Shown piece by piece: positions 8,839 to 16,258 of a stretch of 64,000 bases of DNA. The first letter of the stretch is position 1. The number at the start of each line of letters is the position of its first letter. The translations under genes were made by a program, and so were the position numbers. The DNA comes from Timaviella obliquedivisa GSE-PSE-MK23-08B (GTDB lineage: Bacteria > Cyanobacteriota > Cyanobacteriia > Elainellales > Elainellaceae). The stretch is taken from the NCBI GenBank assembly GCA_019358855.1, contig JAHHII010000002.1:312690-376689 (forward strand). Direction: 5' to 3'. The notes beneath the pieces are model-generated. The model did no database searches and was not told the DNA's origin. It was given only the letters and a program-made list of their open reading frames with translations.

Positions 8839-10010
8839 GGCATCACCTCAATTTTGATACTCTGCTGAATCTCTAAAAGGTGCCAAGGCTTGATATCTAA
8901 ATCCTTTAACGGCACATTCGTTTGAGCGTGTTTAAGCTGCACCAACGGCACTGCATAAATGCCCCGCACCCGTTCCAACGCCTCAGCTAGGGATTTATTG
9001 TATTCCCGATCGCCCCACACACCATGAGGGGGATTCAGGCTATCAGTAATAGCCGTTGCAGCTAGATTAAACGCTTCCACCTGAGAGATATCAGATAAGA
9101 CTTTAATCTGAACTAGCCCATCGATCGGGATGATTTCAGCGGGGAATACTGCCAGCCGCTCATCCTTCATTCTGCGGGGATTAATCTCAGCCTCAACCAA
9201 AGAAACATAAGTGGAAGGGTAAACCGCGATCGCTCTTAAATCTCTAAAGAACCCGTCTACCCCAGGCATTCGCCCCCTGATCACATTCACCTTTTGCGCT
9301 CCCACTCTCAGGGCGTAGAACTGGAAATCCCTATCCGTCACACAGCGATCGCCCGTCCTCAACCAGTCGCGGGTACGATACACGGCATCAATTAATCTTT
9401 CAGAACTGCGTCCTTCTGTAATTACGCCCTCATTTGCAGCAGTGTCCACAAAAGCCAGCGATCGGGGAATCTGCGAGAACTCCCCTTGTCTGATATTCGG
9501 CAGTTTGCCAATCTGATTTAATCGGCACGGAATCAGAACGGTATTTTGATCCAATTCCATTCGAGCGCTGCTAATCGTGTAGACCGATAAGTTCGGCTGG
9601 TAGAGACTGCGAATCTCAATGTTAATCGGAATATCAACGGCAATATTCCGGGCGATCGCGTCTTGAGAACGGGTAAACCGGACATTCAACACAGAATATT
9701 CAGCGGCTCGTAACTGAGTGCCCATCATCCGCAGCCACTCCAGCAACGCAGCATCAGGAACAAGATTAAACTCGTGAGCAATTAAGCTCTGAAGATACAC
9801 CAGAACGCTTGTGAGAATGGCGTGAGCGCTGCCTGGAGTTTTAGCAGAGAACGGGGAAGGCTCTCCTGTGGGCAAGGGCTGAGCCAACCTATCCATGATT
9901 GCGGCATAGATCTGATCATCGCTAAAGCCATACAACTCCGGAGAAGGAATCAGGCTTGGATCAATCTGAAGGCTCTGCTCTAGCTCGTAGTAGCGATCGT
10001 AAGTGGGCAT
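8835..10010 (-). CDS. baseplate J-like protein
   Basis: A 391-residue protein of the Baseplate_J / P2 gpJ (T4 gp6-like) type, a wedge component that rearranges to trigger sheath contraction. Visible features are the N-terminal helical part (LLEWLRMMGTQLRAAEYSVL), the family's beta part with predictable order (ISSARMELDQNTVLIPCRLN, then NEGVITEGRSSERLIDAVYR) and the hallmark RTGDRCVTDRDFQFYALRVG followed by KVNVIRGR. The C-terminus carries a PIDGLVQIKVL strand and the SLNPPHGVWGDREYNKSLAE helix. Length is normal. Its stop overlaps the next gene; the methyltransferase gene ends 4 bases before its start. Confidence 0.87.
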   Translation of the reverse strand: MPTYDRYYELEQSLQIDPSLIPSPELYGFSDDQIYAAIMDRLAQPLPTGEPSPFSAKTPGSAHAILTSVLVYLQSLIAHEFNLVPDAALLEWLRMMGTQLRAAEYSVLNVRFTRSQDAIARNIAVDIPINIEIRSLYQPNLSVYTISSARMELDQNTVLIPCRLNQIGKLPNIRQGEFSQIPRSLAFVDTAANEGVITEGRSSERLIDAVYRTRDWLRTGDRCVTDRDFQFYALRVGAQKVNVIRGRMPGVDGFFRDLRAIAVYPSTYVSLVEAEINPRRMKDERLAVFPAEIIPIDGLVQIKVLSDISQVEAFNLAATAITDSLNPPHGVWGDREYNKSLAEALERVRGIYAVPLVQLKHAQTNVPLKDLDIKPWHLLEIQQSIKIEVMP

Positions 10011-10014
10011 GATG

Positions 10015-10599
10015 CTAACGCCATTTCCTCAACACAGCTAATCCGGTGCCAATCGGCACCTCTTCAATAAATCTAATGTCCCGATACTCTTTCAGCCATC
10101 GCTTTACAATTGCCTTTTCGTCGTCTCTCCGAAAGTCATCTAGGATAATCCAAGTATTCTGATGCATGAAGTCTTTCAACTTCTCTAGAGCCGGATATCT
10201 AGCCTGCGGCTGCGTTCTGGCAGGTGGGCTATCGATTAAAATCAGATCATAAAAACCCCGCTGTTTTGGTTGAAGTGGATCAAGGTTAAACCATCCATTA
10301 ATCAAAGGGCAATGTACCAGAGAACTGCTCTCTAACTGTTTCTTAGATAGGACAGCCCTAACTTGCGTCAGCCATTTTTGACTATGTTCTAAAGAAAGGG
10401 ATTTAGAAATCAGTCCCTTTTGCTTTAGAGCTTCTAAATATACTGTAGACAAGCCGGAGCCACACTCTAGGACAGAATCAATCTGATTCCCTTTAATTAA
10501 TTCATTAAGCCATTCAAGGCATCTCAGGCTTAATGCCCAGTTTGTAAAATCCTTCGGCTCTAATTCAGGGAACAACTGACGGAATGATTCTATAGCCAT
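10015..10599 (-). CDS. class I SAM-dependent methyltransferase-like protein
   Basis: A 194-residue protein with methyltransferase motif I at about residues 43-55 (VLECGSGLSTVYL), a post-I acidic SLEH at ~70, and a motif IV-like DLILIDSPPARTQPQARYP, in the style of the Methyltransf_24/FkbM-like group. Substrate unknown. It sits between baseplate chaperone-like genes and gpJ and looks like a cargo (moron) gene, perhaps acting on a virion or host-surface component; that is speculation. Its leader again contains ATTAATTGATTTTTT just before the ATG, the same motif as at 4218-4232. Confidence 0.7.
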   Translation of the reverse strand: MAIESFRQLFPELEPKDFTNWALSLRCLEWLNELIKGNQIDSVLECGSGLSTVYLEALKQKGLISKSLSLEHSQKWLTQVRAVLSKKQLESSSLVHCPLINGWFNLDPLQPKQRGFYDLILIDSPPARTQPQARYPALEKLKDFMHQNTWIILDDFRRDDEKAIVKRWLKEYRDIRFIEEVPIGTGLAVLRKWR

Positions 10600-10614
10600 A
10601 AAAAATCAATTAAT

Positions 10615-10914
10615 CTATTTCCTGCTGTTTTTCTCCATCTCTTCACGTTGCTTTTGATAGGTTTCACTCAGTTTTTTTACGAAGTAATGTCGCCGCTGCA
10701 TTGAGAGTCGATAAACCTCCTCAGCCGAACTGAATGGCGCTTGCTCTCCAGTAATTAGAAAAAACGTCTCATCATTGAGGCGATCGTCATCCGTTATCGG
10801 AATCAGCGAAAGTGAGAAACGAAGGGATATCGCGCCAGGGCACCTCCGCCTTATATTCAAATCCGCAATTTCTACAGCCCATGTCCATCTGCATTCCGGG
10901 GCCGAATGAGCCAA
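10615..10914 (-). CDS. small baseplate-assembly protein, start or frameshift unresolved
   Basis: The 3' part (10615 to about 10790) encodes a convincing helical, charged protein (APFSSAEEVYRLSMQRRHYF then VKKLSETYQKQREEMEKNSRK). The frame, however, only reaches an ATG at 10914, 128 bases inside the upstream chaperone gene and in another frame; a TTG is available at 10860. No good start with a Shine-Dalgarno exists near the chaperone stop at 10787. The protein resembles the short proteins (DUF6760-like) that follow hub chaperones in contractile systems. It could be made from a rare start or as a +1/-2 frameshift product of the upstream gene. Confidence 0.5.
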   Translation of the reverse strand: MAHSAPECRWTWAVEIADLNIRRRCPGAISLRFSLSLIPITDDDRLNDETFFLITGEQAPFSSAEEVYRLSMQRRHYFVKKLSETYQKQREEMEKNSRK

Positions 10915-11749
10915 GCTTGCCCACCGCCTTCAACAGGTAATCCCGATCGCGGGCATTCAGGGCTTTAAACAAAGACTCGACTCCTAATTCAGAGATCCCA
11001 GAGCGATCGCTGTTCTGGCTTTTCCCATAGGCTTCGCTTTCAGGAATGCCGACAACGGTATGCATGAGCAGTTCATGGTTGAGCCGAAGTTTAGCCCTCT
11101 TGTCATCCTGCTTTGCCAGCCGCTTCATGTCGTACATGCGAATGGGGCGCAGAATAACGCGCTTAATCATGTCGTCAAACACCTTCGCGCCTGTTGGCAG
11201 AAACACCTCAACATGAGGACAATTCATACCCTGAGCCACTTCAATCTCGGTAGACGATAAATCTGAATACTCGCCTTCTCGGTCTTTATTGACCGTCTGA
11301 CACGCAGGGCATTGACCCTGAATTTGGATCTCTTTGCCGAAGTTTTCCAACCTAAGCGAAAGCAGCATCGTGAGCGCGTCCGCGAGGTAAAAGTTCTCGA
11401 ATAATGTGTTGGGTTTAACACTGGCTTGTTGGGCTACCTCCCGAACAGGAATGTCTCCAATAGTATCAATCATCCGTGCCAGAAAATGAGGCAGAATATC
11501 GGAAACCTTGTCTCTAAATCGTGTTGTCAATCCCGATAAAAACAGCTCATCTTCTCCGGTATAAGGCTTGACAGTATACGTTGTTAATTTCTCACCTTCC
11601 GGGGTAAACCAACCGATCGGAAGCTGTCCAGGAAAGGCTTTTAGTAAAACCATCTCCGTCTTAATGTCGGTATACGGGGTGGTCGGCTTCTCGTCAATTA
11701 ACGCGATCGCCTCTTCAGTTGCAAATCCTTGAGCAGCGGTCTTAACCAT
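10787..11749 (-). CDS. putative baseplate hub assembly chaperone (T4 gp26-like) with zinc-binding cysteines
   Basis: A 320-residue protein. The N-terminal region runs LPIGWFTPEGEKLTTYTVKPYTGEDE, then a helix LPHFLARMIDTIGDI, typical of T4-family baseplate hub assembly chaperones. A Cys pair CPAC at about 154 and NCPH at about 186 can bind zinc, and a second pair CRNCG lies near the C-terminus (~296). The role would be to help hub subunits fold or dock during baseplate assembly. Family assignment is by pattern, moderate confidence. It is the first gene of the minus-strand baseplate run; the upstream 200 bases are a divergent intergenic region shared with the C39 peptidase gene. Confidence 0.55.
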   Translation of the reverse strand: MVKTAAQGFATEEAIALIDEKPTTPYTDIKTEMVLLKAFPGQLPIGWFTPEGEKLTTYTVKPYTGEDELFLSGLTTRFRDKVSDILPHFLARMIDTIGDIPVREVAQQASVKPNTLFENFYLADALTMLLSLRLENFGKEIQIQGQCPACQTVNKDREGEYSDLSSTEIEVAQGMNCPHVEVFLPTGAKVFDDMIKRVILRPIRMYDMKRLAKQDDKRAKLRLNHELLMHTVVGIPESEAYGKSQNSDRSGISELGVESLFKALNARDRDYLLKAVGKLGSFGPGMQMDMGCRNCGFEYKAEVPWRDIPSFLTFADSDNG

Positions 11750-11952
11750 AAAACACTCACAAGCCTCTTGTCGTTGTTTCTTAATCTTGATCAGTTTGTC
11801 GCAAATTAATGCAGGAATCGGTAAAAACTTTACGGCTAAAAGATTACAGCCTGCCGCCTCACGCTACAACGCTGATATTACCCAGAGATTGCAGAGCGAA
11901 CAAACCCTGAAAACGGAATCTTAAGGATTGATCACCACCGCAGGGAAAACCA

Positions 11953-12768
11953 ATGTCAAGCTTGATTACGATCGCCCAATCCTTTCGCAGCACTGAACCT
12001 CAGCAACAAGCGATTCAGTGGTTCCAAGATTCAACCGGGAAGCAGAAGCAGCAAGAATTCGCCCTGCAATGGCGCAATGGCGAGGACAAGGGAGCAATTA
12101 GCTTTGTCGATGCCTTTAGATGCTACAAGGCTATCGCTCATCAGAATGCTGCCCTCAAGTGGCTGGAGAGCAGCAGCCAGATAAGAACCATCATGGAACT
12201 AGAGAGGTTATGGAAAAAAATAATTGATTCTCCCAGCCAAGATATTAGGCTGAAGGTGCCTTATTTTCAGCAGGTGGACAATAAATTTGAACCGATGCGG
12301 ACGTGCAACACCTCTAGCTGTGCCATGGTAGCTCGATTTTTAGGCGCGAAAATCTCCAGCGACGACGAATACTATCAGCACGTCATTAAGTATGGCGACA
12401 CGACCGATCATACGGCTCAGACCTATGCACTGAAGGCGGTCGGTATTCGATCGATTTGGCGGACGGATTTAGACTTCGCGGATCTAGATGGGGCGATCGC
12501 GGCGGGTCTACCCGTAGTCATTGGCATTTTACATCGAGGGACGCTGAATGCTCCCGAAGGTGGACACATGATTGTCGTGATTGGATTAACCAGCCAGAAA
12601 GACTATATCTGCCACGATCCATTCGGCAGCCTACTGGATGCCGCTGGCGGGTATACGGGTGATGTGACTAATGGCTGTGCAGTGGTTTACCCTCGCGCTG
12701 TCCTGAATCGTCGCTGGTTGGTAGAGGGCGATCGCACGGGCTGGGGTCGCTTGTTCTCCAAGATTTAG
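11953..12768 (+). CDS. C39-family cysteine peptidase-like protein
   Basis: A 271-residue plus-strand protein. The C-terminal half (about 98-260) is a Peptidase_C39-like papain fold: RLKVPYFQQVDN leads to RTCNTSSCAMVARFLG with candidate nucleophile C118, then GGHMIVVIGL with H205 and YICHDPFGS with D222. The N-terminal ~90 residues are helical and unrecognised, maybe a targeting or binding part. No signal peptide is seen. Such proteins in phages are lysin-like or process peptides; which applies here is unknown. It is the first gene of a plus-strand island with nblA, and its mRNA ends at the strong terminator 12789-12824. Confidence 0.75.
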   Translation: MSSLITIAQSFRSTEPQQQAIQWFQDSTGKQKQQEFALQWRNGEDKGAISFVDAFRCYKAIAHQNAALKWLESSSQIRTIMELERLWKKIIDSPSQDIRLKVPYFQQVDNKFEPMRTCNTSSCAMVARFLGAKISSDDEYYQHVIKYGDTTDHTAQTYALKAVGIRSIWRTDLDFADLDGAIAAGLPVVIGILHRGTLNAPEGGHMIVVIGLTSQKDYICHDPFGSLLDAAGGYTGDVTNGCAVVYPRAVLNRRWLVEGDRTGWGRLFSKI

Positions 12769-12788
12769 AACAAAAAATCAATTGATTT

Positions 12789-12824
12789 CCCAAATCCGTC
12801 ACGCTGTCGGATTTGGGTTTTTTT
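12789..12824 (+). terminator. strong intrinsic terminator containing 23-bp dyad repeat, copy 1
   Basis: Perfect 10-bp stem CCCAAATCCG/CGGATTTGGG, loop TCACGCTGT, then seven T. It ends the C39 gene transcript. The central 23 bases (12792-12814) recur exactly at 28050-28072 and 50768-50790, so this terminator was built on a dispersed dyad repeat. On the other strand it also follows the convergent 12823 gene. Confidence 0.9.
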
Positions 12825-13182
12825 ATGCACTGAAAACAACCCGCCGATCGCTACTCCTTAATCGCTTTGCTGTTGCCTGATCTAGCCCATGCTTGCCTGT
12901 AGCCCGATCAATCTTCTTTCGTGGGTCTTTGGCGTTCCGATCGATATTGCTGCCATCGCCAATCAGCACGCCACCCCGTAGGCGATCGCACTCTACCAAT
13001 TCCATGCCCTTGTACAAGCATTCGGATTCCTCAAAAGCTCCATTTGGGCTAAGTTCTTGATACGTTAACCTGTAGCGAACCAGCGTCCATTTGCCGATTT
13101 GTGAATACCAGAGAATAGAGAATTTCTGCCCTGGTAAAAGATTGAGATTGTTCGGGGTGGTGAAGAAACGAGGGTGAAGCAT
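12823..13182 (-). CDS. hypothetical phage protein
   Basis: A protein of about 119 residues from the ATG at 13182; a TTG at 13212 would add 10 residues, and neither start has a clear ribosome binding site. No family recognised. The N-terminal part is beta-rich (PGQKFSILWYSQIGKWTLVR), the C-terminus basic with KDPRKKIDRATGKHGLDQAT. It converges on the C39 gene and its stop lies in the T-run of that gene's terminator. Its start region is only about 50 bases from nblA on the opposite strand, so the two probably share a divergent promoter region. Confidence 0.55.
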   Translation of the reverse strand: MLHPRFFTTPNNLNLLPGQKFSILWYSQIGKWTLVRYRLTYQELSPNGAFEESECLYKGMELVECDRLRGGVLIGDGSNIDRNAKDPRKKIDRATGKHGLDQATAKRLRSSDRRVVFSA

Positions 13183-13231
13183 ATTGTCTGAATGATGGGA
13201 AACCTGATTCAAATTCTTATTTTGGAGAGCT

Positions 13232-13408
13232 ATGGAACAGCCCGTTGCATTGTCTTTGGAACAGCAATTTAACTTGCGATCGCTTGAAGAGAAATCAAAG
13301 CATCTACCCCTAGAACAAATTCAACGGATGCTGATTGAAACGTATACTCAGATGATGCTTAACGATGCAAGGTACAAAGCTGAACTGAAAAAACAGTGGA
13401 GAATTTGA
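13232..13408 (+). CDS. nblA: NblA phycobilisome degradation protein
   Basis: A 58-residue protein beginning MEQPVALSLEQQFNLRSLEE, almost the canonical NblA opening, followed by HLPLEQIQRMLIETYTQMML, then DARYKAELKKQWRI. The family pattern (FNLR near the start, Q-x-x-x-L-x-x-x-Y-x-x-MM in helix 2, Y-K-x-x-L-K-x-x-W at the end) is complete and the length is normal (about 54-65). NblA is a small helical dimer that binds phycobilisomes and recruits Clp protease, driving antenna breakdown in nutrient stress. Freshwater cyanophages such as Ma-LMM01 and PaV-LD carry nblA; here it is in a prophage between lysis-type genes. GGAGAG lies 4 bases before the ATG; a hairpin terminator follows. Confidence 0.93.
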   Translation: MEQPVALSLEQQFNLRSLEEKSKHLPLEQIQRMLIETYTQMMLNDARYKAELKKQWRI

Positions 13409-13413
13409 GGAAA

Positions 13414-13437
13414 CCCGACAAAACGAATCTTGTCGGG
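13414..13437 (+). terminator. hairpin after nblA
   Basis: Stem CCCGACAA/TTGTCGGG (8 bp) with an 8-nt loop starts 6 bases after the nblA stop codon. The following tract (CGCTTGTCGTTATTTT) is only moderately T-rich, so it may be a weak terminator or a 3' stabilising hairpin for a short mRNA. Confidence 0.65.
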
Positions 13438-13500
13438 CGCTTGTCGTTATTTTGTGAAAGGTTGCACTTCGGGTGAGTGCAAGTCAATCATATTCCAGAA

Positions 13501-14997
13501 TCAAACCATCGGCGGCTGTGGCTGCGGTAAAACATCTCTAGGATTAACCGCGCCTTGGTTGGGATCATGAACCTCAAAATGCAGGTGAATGGCATAGGCA
13601 TTATCAGACCCAAACCCACTGCCACCCCGCACCGCGATCGCTTCTCCCCCCTTCACCTGCTGTCCTACCTTCACCTTGATTGAAAGCAAGTGAGCATAAC
13701 GGGTCATGAATCCAGTGGGGTGCTTAATATCAATCATCCGACCGTAGCCGCTGCCGTCCCAATCTGCAAATTCTACCGTCCCATCACCCGCTGCAAACAC
13801 GTCATCACTACCGAAGCCGCCCAGGTCAATCCCTTCATGCATCCTGCCTCGCGCCGTTCCAAACTCGCATTTCTCCCCTGCCACATTGCAGTCATTCGGG
13901 TTCATTGCCCACTGTAAATTAGAGGGGCTAGCTCCCCCCGCAAACGATCGCACTGCCGCCGCTGTATTTTGATCGGGCGGCTGGCTGGCATCATGCCTAA
14001 ATATCTGAGGCTTGGGTGCATTCGGGTCGGGCTGATGGGCGAATAGTTCCATTTCCAGTGTCCCACCGCAGTACAGCTTCACAGTTTCGATCGTCATTTC
14101 TCCGTCTAAACCCGTCCCAAAGTTTTTACCCTGAAATTTCTTGGTCGGTGCAAACGTGAGCAATTCTGGATATTCAGCCGGGTTTAGCCAAGTGTGCAAT
14201 TGAATCACTTTTTCCCGATCGAGGGAGTGTAAGCCTAGCGCATAGGCGAGGGCATCGCCTTGAGTGGGCGGGTTAACGCTGCCACCCGCGATCGCCCGAC
14301 TGCCAGCATTGCCCGTGTCCACACAGTTCAAGCCATAGTTGCCGGGGAGCGATAGAGAAGCGATCGCATTGGGGTCAATCCCTGATTTGAATACCTCAAT
14401 ACCGCGATCGACACAAGGCTTAAACACCTCTCCATAATCGTTGTTATAGCCCGTTGCAGAGCCGTTAATTCGTCGCCTGACCTCGTGCCAATCGCCAGCG
14501 TCCGCAGGTTCTACGCAGCGTTGATCGGGGTTGTGTTTCCCCATCCAATACAGGATTGCTACCTGAGCGGCAATCTCCGGTTCATTCGCCTTATCGGGGT
14601 TGTTCACTAAATCAATGCCCAGCAAATCGCCCATTGATTTGTAGTTATAGTCCCAAGTGAGCTGGAAGTAACCCCGCCCATAATAAGGAGCGTAGGGAGC
14701 GCTGCCGCCCTCTATCTCGCTGCGGGGTACGAACTTGGGTAAAGTTTCCACATAGAACGTGGCAACGATGCCGACTAACTGATTCTTGCTCGTCAGTCCA
14801 TTCGCCGCCATTGCCTTGAGAATGTAGGGCAAATTCTTTTCAACATCACCCCGATTTGCATCAGGACAAACCTTCAATATCTCCTCAATTGTGGGCGATG
14901 GAGGCGCGGCGTTGGTAACTGTAGGTGCAGGTTGAGCGGTGCTGGAAGCGGCTCCGGTAGTGGGGGCGATCGGCTGGATGGGTTGGGTGTTTTCCAC
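13501..14997 (-). CDS. bifunctional lysin: GH19 chitinase/lysozyme-like domain plus M23 endopeptidase
   Basis: A 498-residue protein starting with GTG at 14997. After a Pro/Ala/Thr-rich lead (1-35), residues 40-205 form a glycoside hydrolase 19-like domain: candidate general acid E84 in ATFYVETLPKF, and the signature YYGRGYFQLTWDYNYKSMG at 105-123. A linker with a peptidoglycan-binding-like stretch (~250-310) leads to an M23 metallopeptidase at 375-490: H387-x-x-x-D391 in MHEGIDLGG and H471-L-H473 in IHLHFEVHD. The GH19 part would cut glycan strands and M23 peptide cross-bridges, so it is the best endolysin candidate. No signal peptide is visible, so a holin (27708 or 46616) would be needed, or it is virion-borne. 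Confidence 0.9.
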   Translation of the reverse strand: MENTQPIQPIAPTTGAASSTAQPAPTVTNAAPPSPTIEEILKVCPDANRGDVEKNLPYILKAMAANGLTSKNQLVGIVATFYVETLPKFVPRSEIEGGSAPYAPYYGRGYFQLTWDYNYKSMGDLLGIDLVNNPDKANEPEIAAQVAILYWMGKHNPDQRCVEPADAGDWHEVRRRINGSATGYNNDYGEVFKPCVDRGIEVFKSGIDPNAIASLSLPGNYGLNCVDTGNAGSRAIAGGSVNPPTQGDALAYALGLHSLDREKVIQLHTWLNPAEYPELLTFAPTKKFQGKNFGTGLDGEMTIETVKLYCGGTLEMELFAHQPDPNAPKPQIFRHDASQPPDQNTAAAVRSFAGGASPSNLQWAMNPNDCNVAGEKCEFGTARGRMHEGIDLGGFGSDDVFAAGDGTVEFADWDGSGYGRMIDIKHPTGFMTRYAHLLSIKVKVGQQVKGGEAIAVRGGSGFGSDNAYAIHLHFEVHDPNQGAVNPRDVLPQPQPPMV

Positions 14998-15054
14998 TTT
15001 AATAAATCAATTGATTTTTTAACTAATCGTGCTTAATTGCGGTGAATGTGAACG

Positions 15055-15348
15055 TTAGTCAATCGGCTCCCAATCGTCATTAATTTCCAGCATTGGTACA
15101 GTTTGATTTTTCAACTCATGCCAGCAATCGCTCAAAAACTCCCATTTACCAGCCCTGACAAACGAATGACAACGATGTGCCTCGTCAACATTTGCGTTGC
15201 AAAGCAAAGACGGGGAAAAGGTTGGCGCATCTAGATTCCCGTCAAAGCTCCATCGCTTTAAGTCAAAGGGATGCACCGTTTTGCAGCCAGGGCAGTAAGC
15301 CATCATTAAGTTGTCGCATTTTCTTAAAAATTTACCTTGTGCGCTCAT
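15055..15348 (-). CDS. DUF6527-like small phage protein
   Basis: A 97-residue protein with the pattern of the phage family DUF6527: MMAYCPGCKTVHPFDLKRWS, WSFDGNLDAPTFSPSLLC, then CHSFVRAGKWEFLSDCWHEL followed by NQTVPMLEI. Conserved Cys and His (CPGC, the C in SLLC, CHSF, DCWH) probably bind zinc. The family occurs near lysis and tail genes in many phages; its function is unknown. It lies between the Ntn-hydrolase and the lysin on the same strand. Confidence 0.8.
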   Translation of the reverse strand: MSAQGKFLRKCDNLMMAYCPGCKTVHPFDLKRWSFDGNLDAPTFSPSLLCNANVDEAHRCHSFVRAGKWEFLSDCWHELKNQTVPMLEINDDWEPID

Positions 15349-15406
15349 GAATTTCTTTTTAAGTGGTAGAGGCGATCGCTTGTATTGGCTGTGTATCTAC
15401 CATGTT

Positions 15407-15913
15407 CTAGGGGTGAGGGCAACTGAATTCGGCAATGGGTTCACCACACCAGACAGATAGCTCACAGGCAACGACTACCGCTTCTCTAGGAGTCTTGTGA
15501 AGATGCATAGCCGTTATTGCAAATTCTTCCCCCGCTCCAATTGCCGCAAACTCTGATACTTCAAAAACATTGATACCGCCATAGCTTCTGAATAAATGCC
15601 CATCAAGGGCGATAAGGTAATGGTTCTCAGGTCTAAGGCTAGAATCTCTTTTCCTTACCCAATCGTCGAACTCAAAAAGAAAATCCATCACCCCATCCAT
15701 CGTTGCCGCAGCAGGTTTATGATTACGGCTAAAGATTTGCATCAGCGAGCCTTCACAAGTCAGCCCAGTAAGACCAATAATCATCCCGTTTTGTTGGAAT
15801 AGCTTGGAGCTTGCGATCGTGCGATCGCTCATGATTCGAGATCCGATAGTGGTGATTGAATCGGCTGCAATCTCAATTCGGTCGGCGTATTTTTTGGCGG
15901 CAACTACAGTCAT
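15407..15913 (-). CDS. proteasome/HslV-like Ntn-hydrolase
   Basis: A 168-residue protein beginning MTVVAAKKYADRIEIAADS. If Met is removed, Thr becomes residue 1 and the Asp of AADS is residue 17, the spacing of T1-family proteases (proteasome beta, HslV). The Lys in SSKLF is residue 36 (33 in HslV). A central LTG, the EFAAIGAGEEFAITAMHLHK segment and a terminal EAVVVACELSVWCGEPI agree with the Ntn fold. Several phages carry such genes; substrate unknown. No unfoldase partner is nearby, so it may act alone or with a host ATPase. It is followed by the DUF6527-like gene and the lysin. Confidence 0.75.
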   Translation of the reverse strand: MTVVAAKKYADRIEIAADSITTIGSRIMSDRTIASSKLFQQNGMIIGLTGLTCEGSLMQIFSRNHKPAAATMDGVMDFLFEFDDWVRKRDSSLRPENHYLIALDGHLFRSYGGINVFEVSEFAAIGAGEEFAITAMHLHKTPREAVVVACELSVWCGEPIAEFSCPHP

Positions 15914-16007
15914 TATTTACTTTGTGAATGGAGCGGTGAAGTAACGCTTAATATCATGCCCAACTCAGCACCCTACTTTAAAGATGAGTTGAGCTGATTT
16001 TACGGCT

Positions 16008-16241
16008 CTAGGGCGATCGCACAATTCCCATCAGTTCACAAATCATCTCAGGAGAAATGTTGCTGTCATCTCTGAGATGATCAACCAAAGTCCTGTTGAG
16101 TTCGTTGCAGATAAACATCATGATCTGCTGCGAGTCACCCCAGCAAATCGGGCTGCTATATGTACCGTCAATCACTGGACAAATCCGATACTGAAGCTGT
16201 GCCTCCTCGCAAGAACTGACCTCAAAAACCATCGTTCTCAT
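16008..16241 (-). CDS. small hypothetical phage protein
   Basis: A 77-residue protein starting at ATG 16241, 18 bases after the stop of the 713-residue fibre-like gene. It begins MRTMVFEVSSCEEAQLQYRI and contains ICPVIDGTYSSPICWG, then a helix with LVDHLRDDSNISPEMICELM. No family recognised. It is tightly spaced in the minus-strand operon, which supports it being real. Confidence 0.55.
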   Translation of the reverse strand: MRTMVFEVSSCEEAQLQYRICPVIDGTYSSPICWGDSQQIMMFICNELNRTLVDHLRDDSNISPEMICELMGIVRSP

Positions 16242-16258
16242 TCGTTTACCTCAACTTG

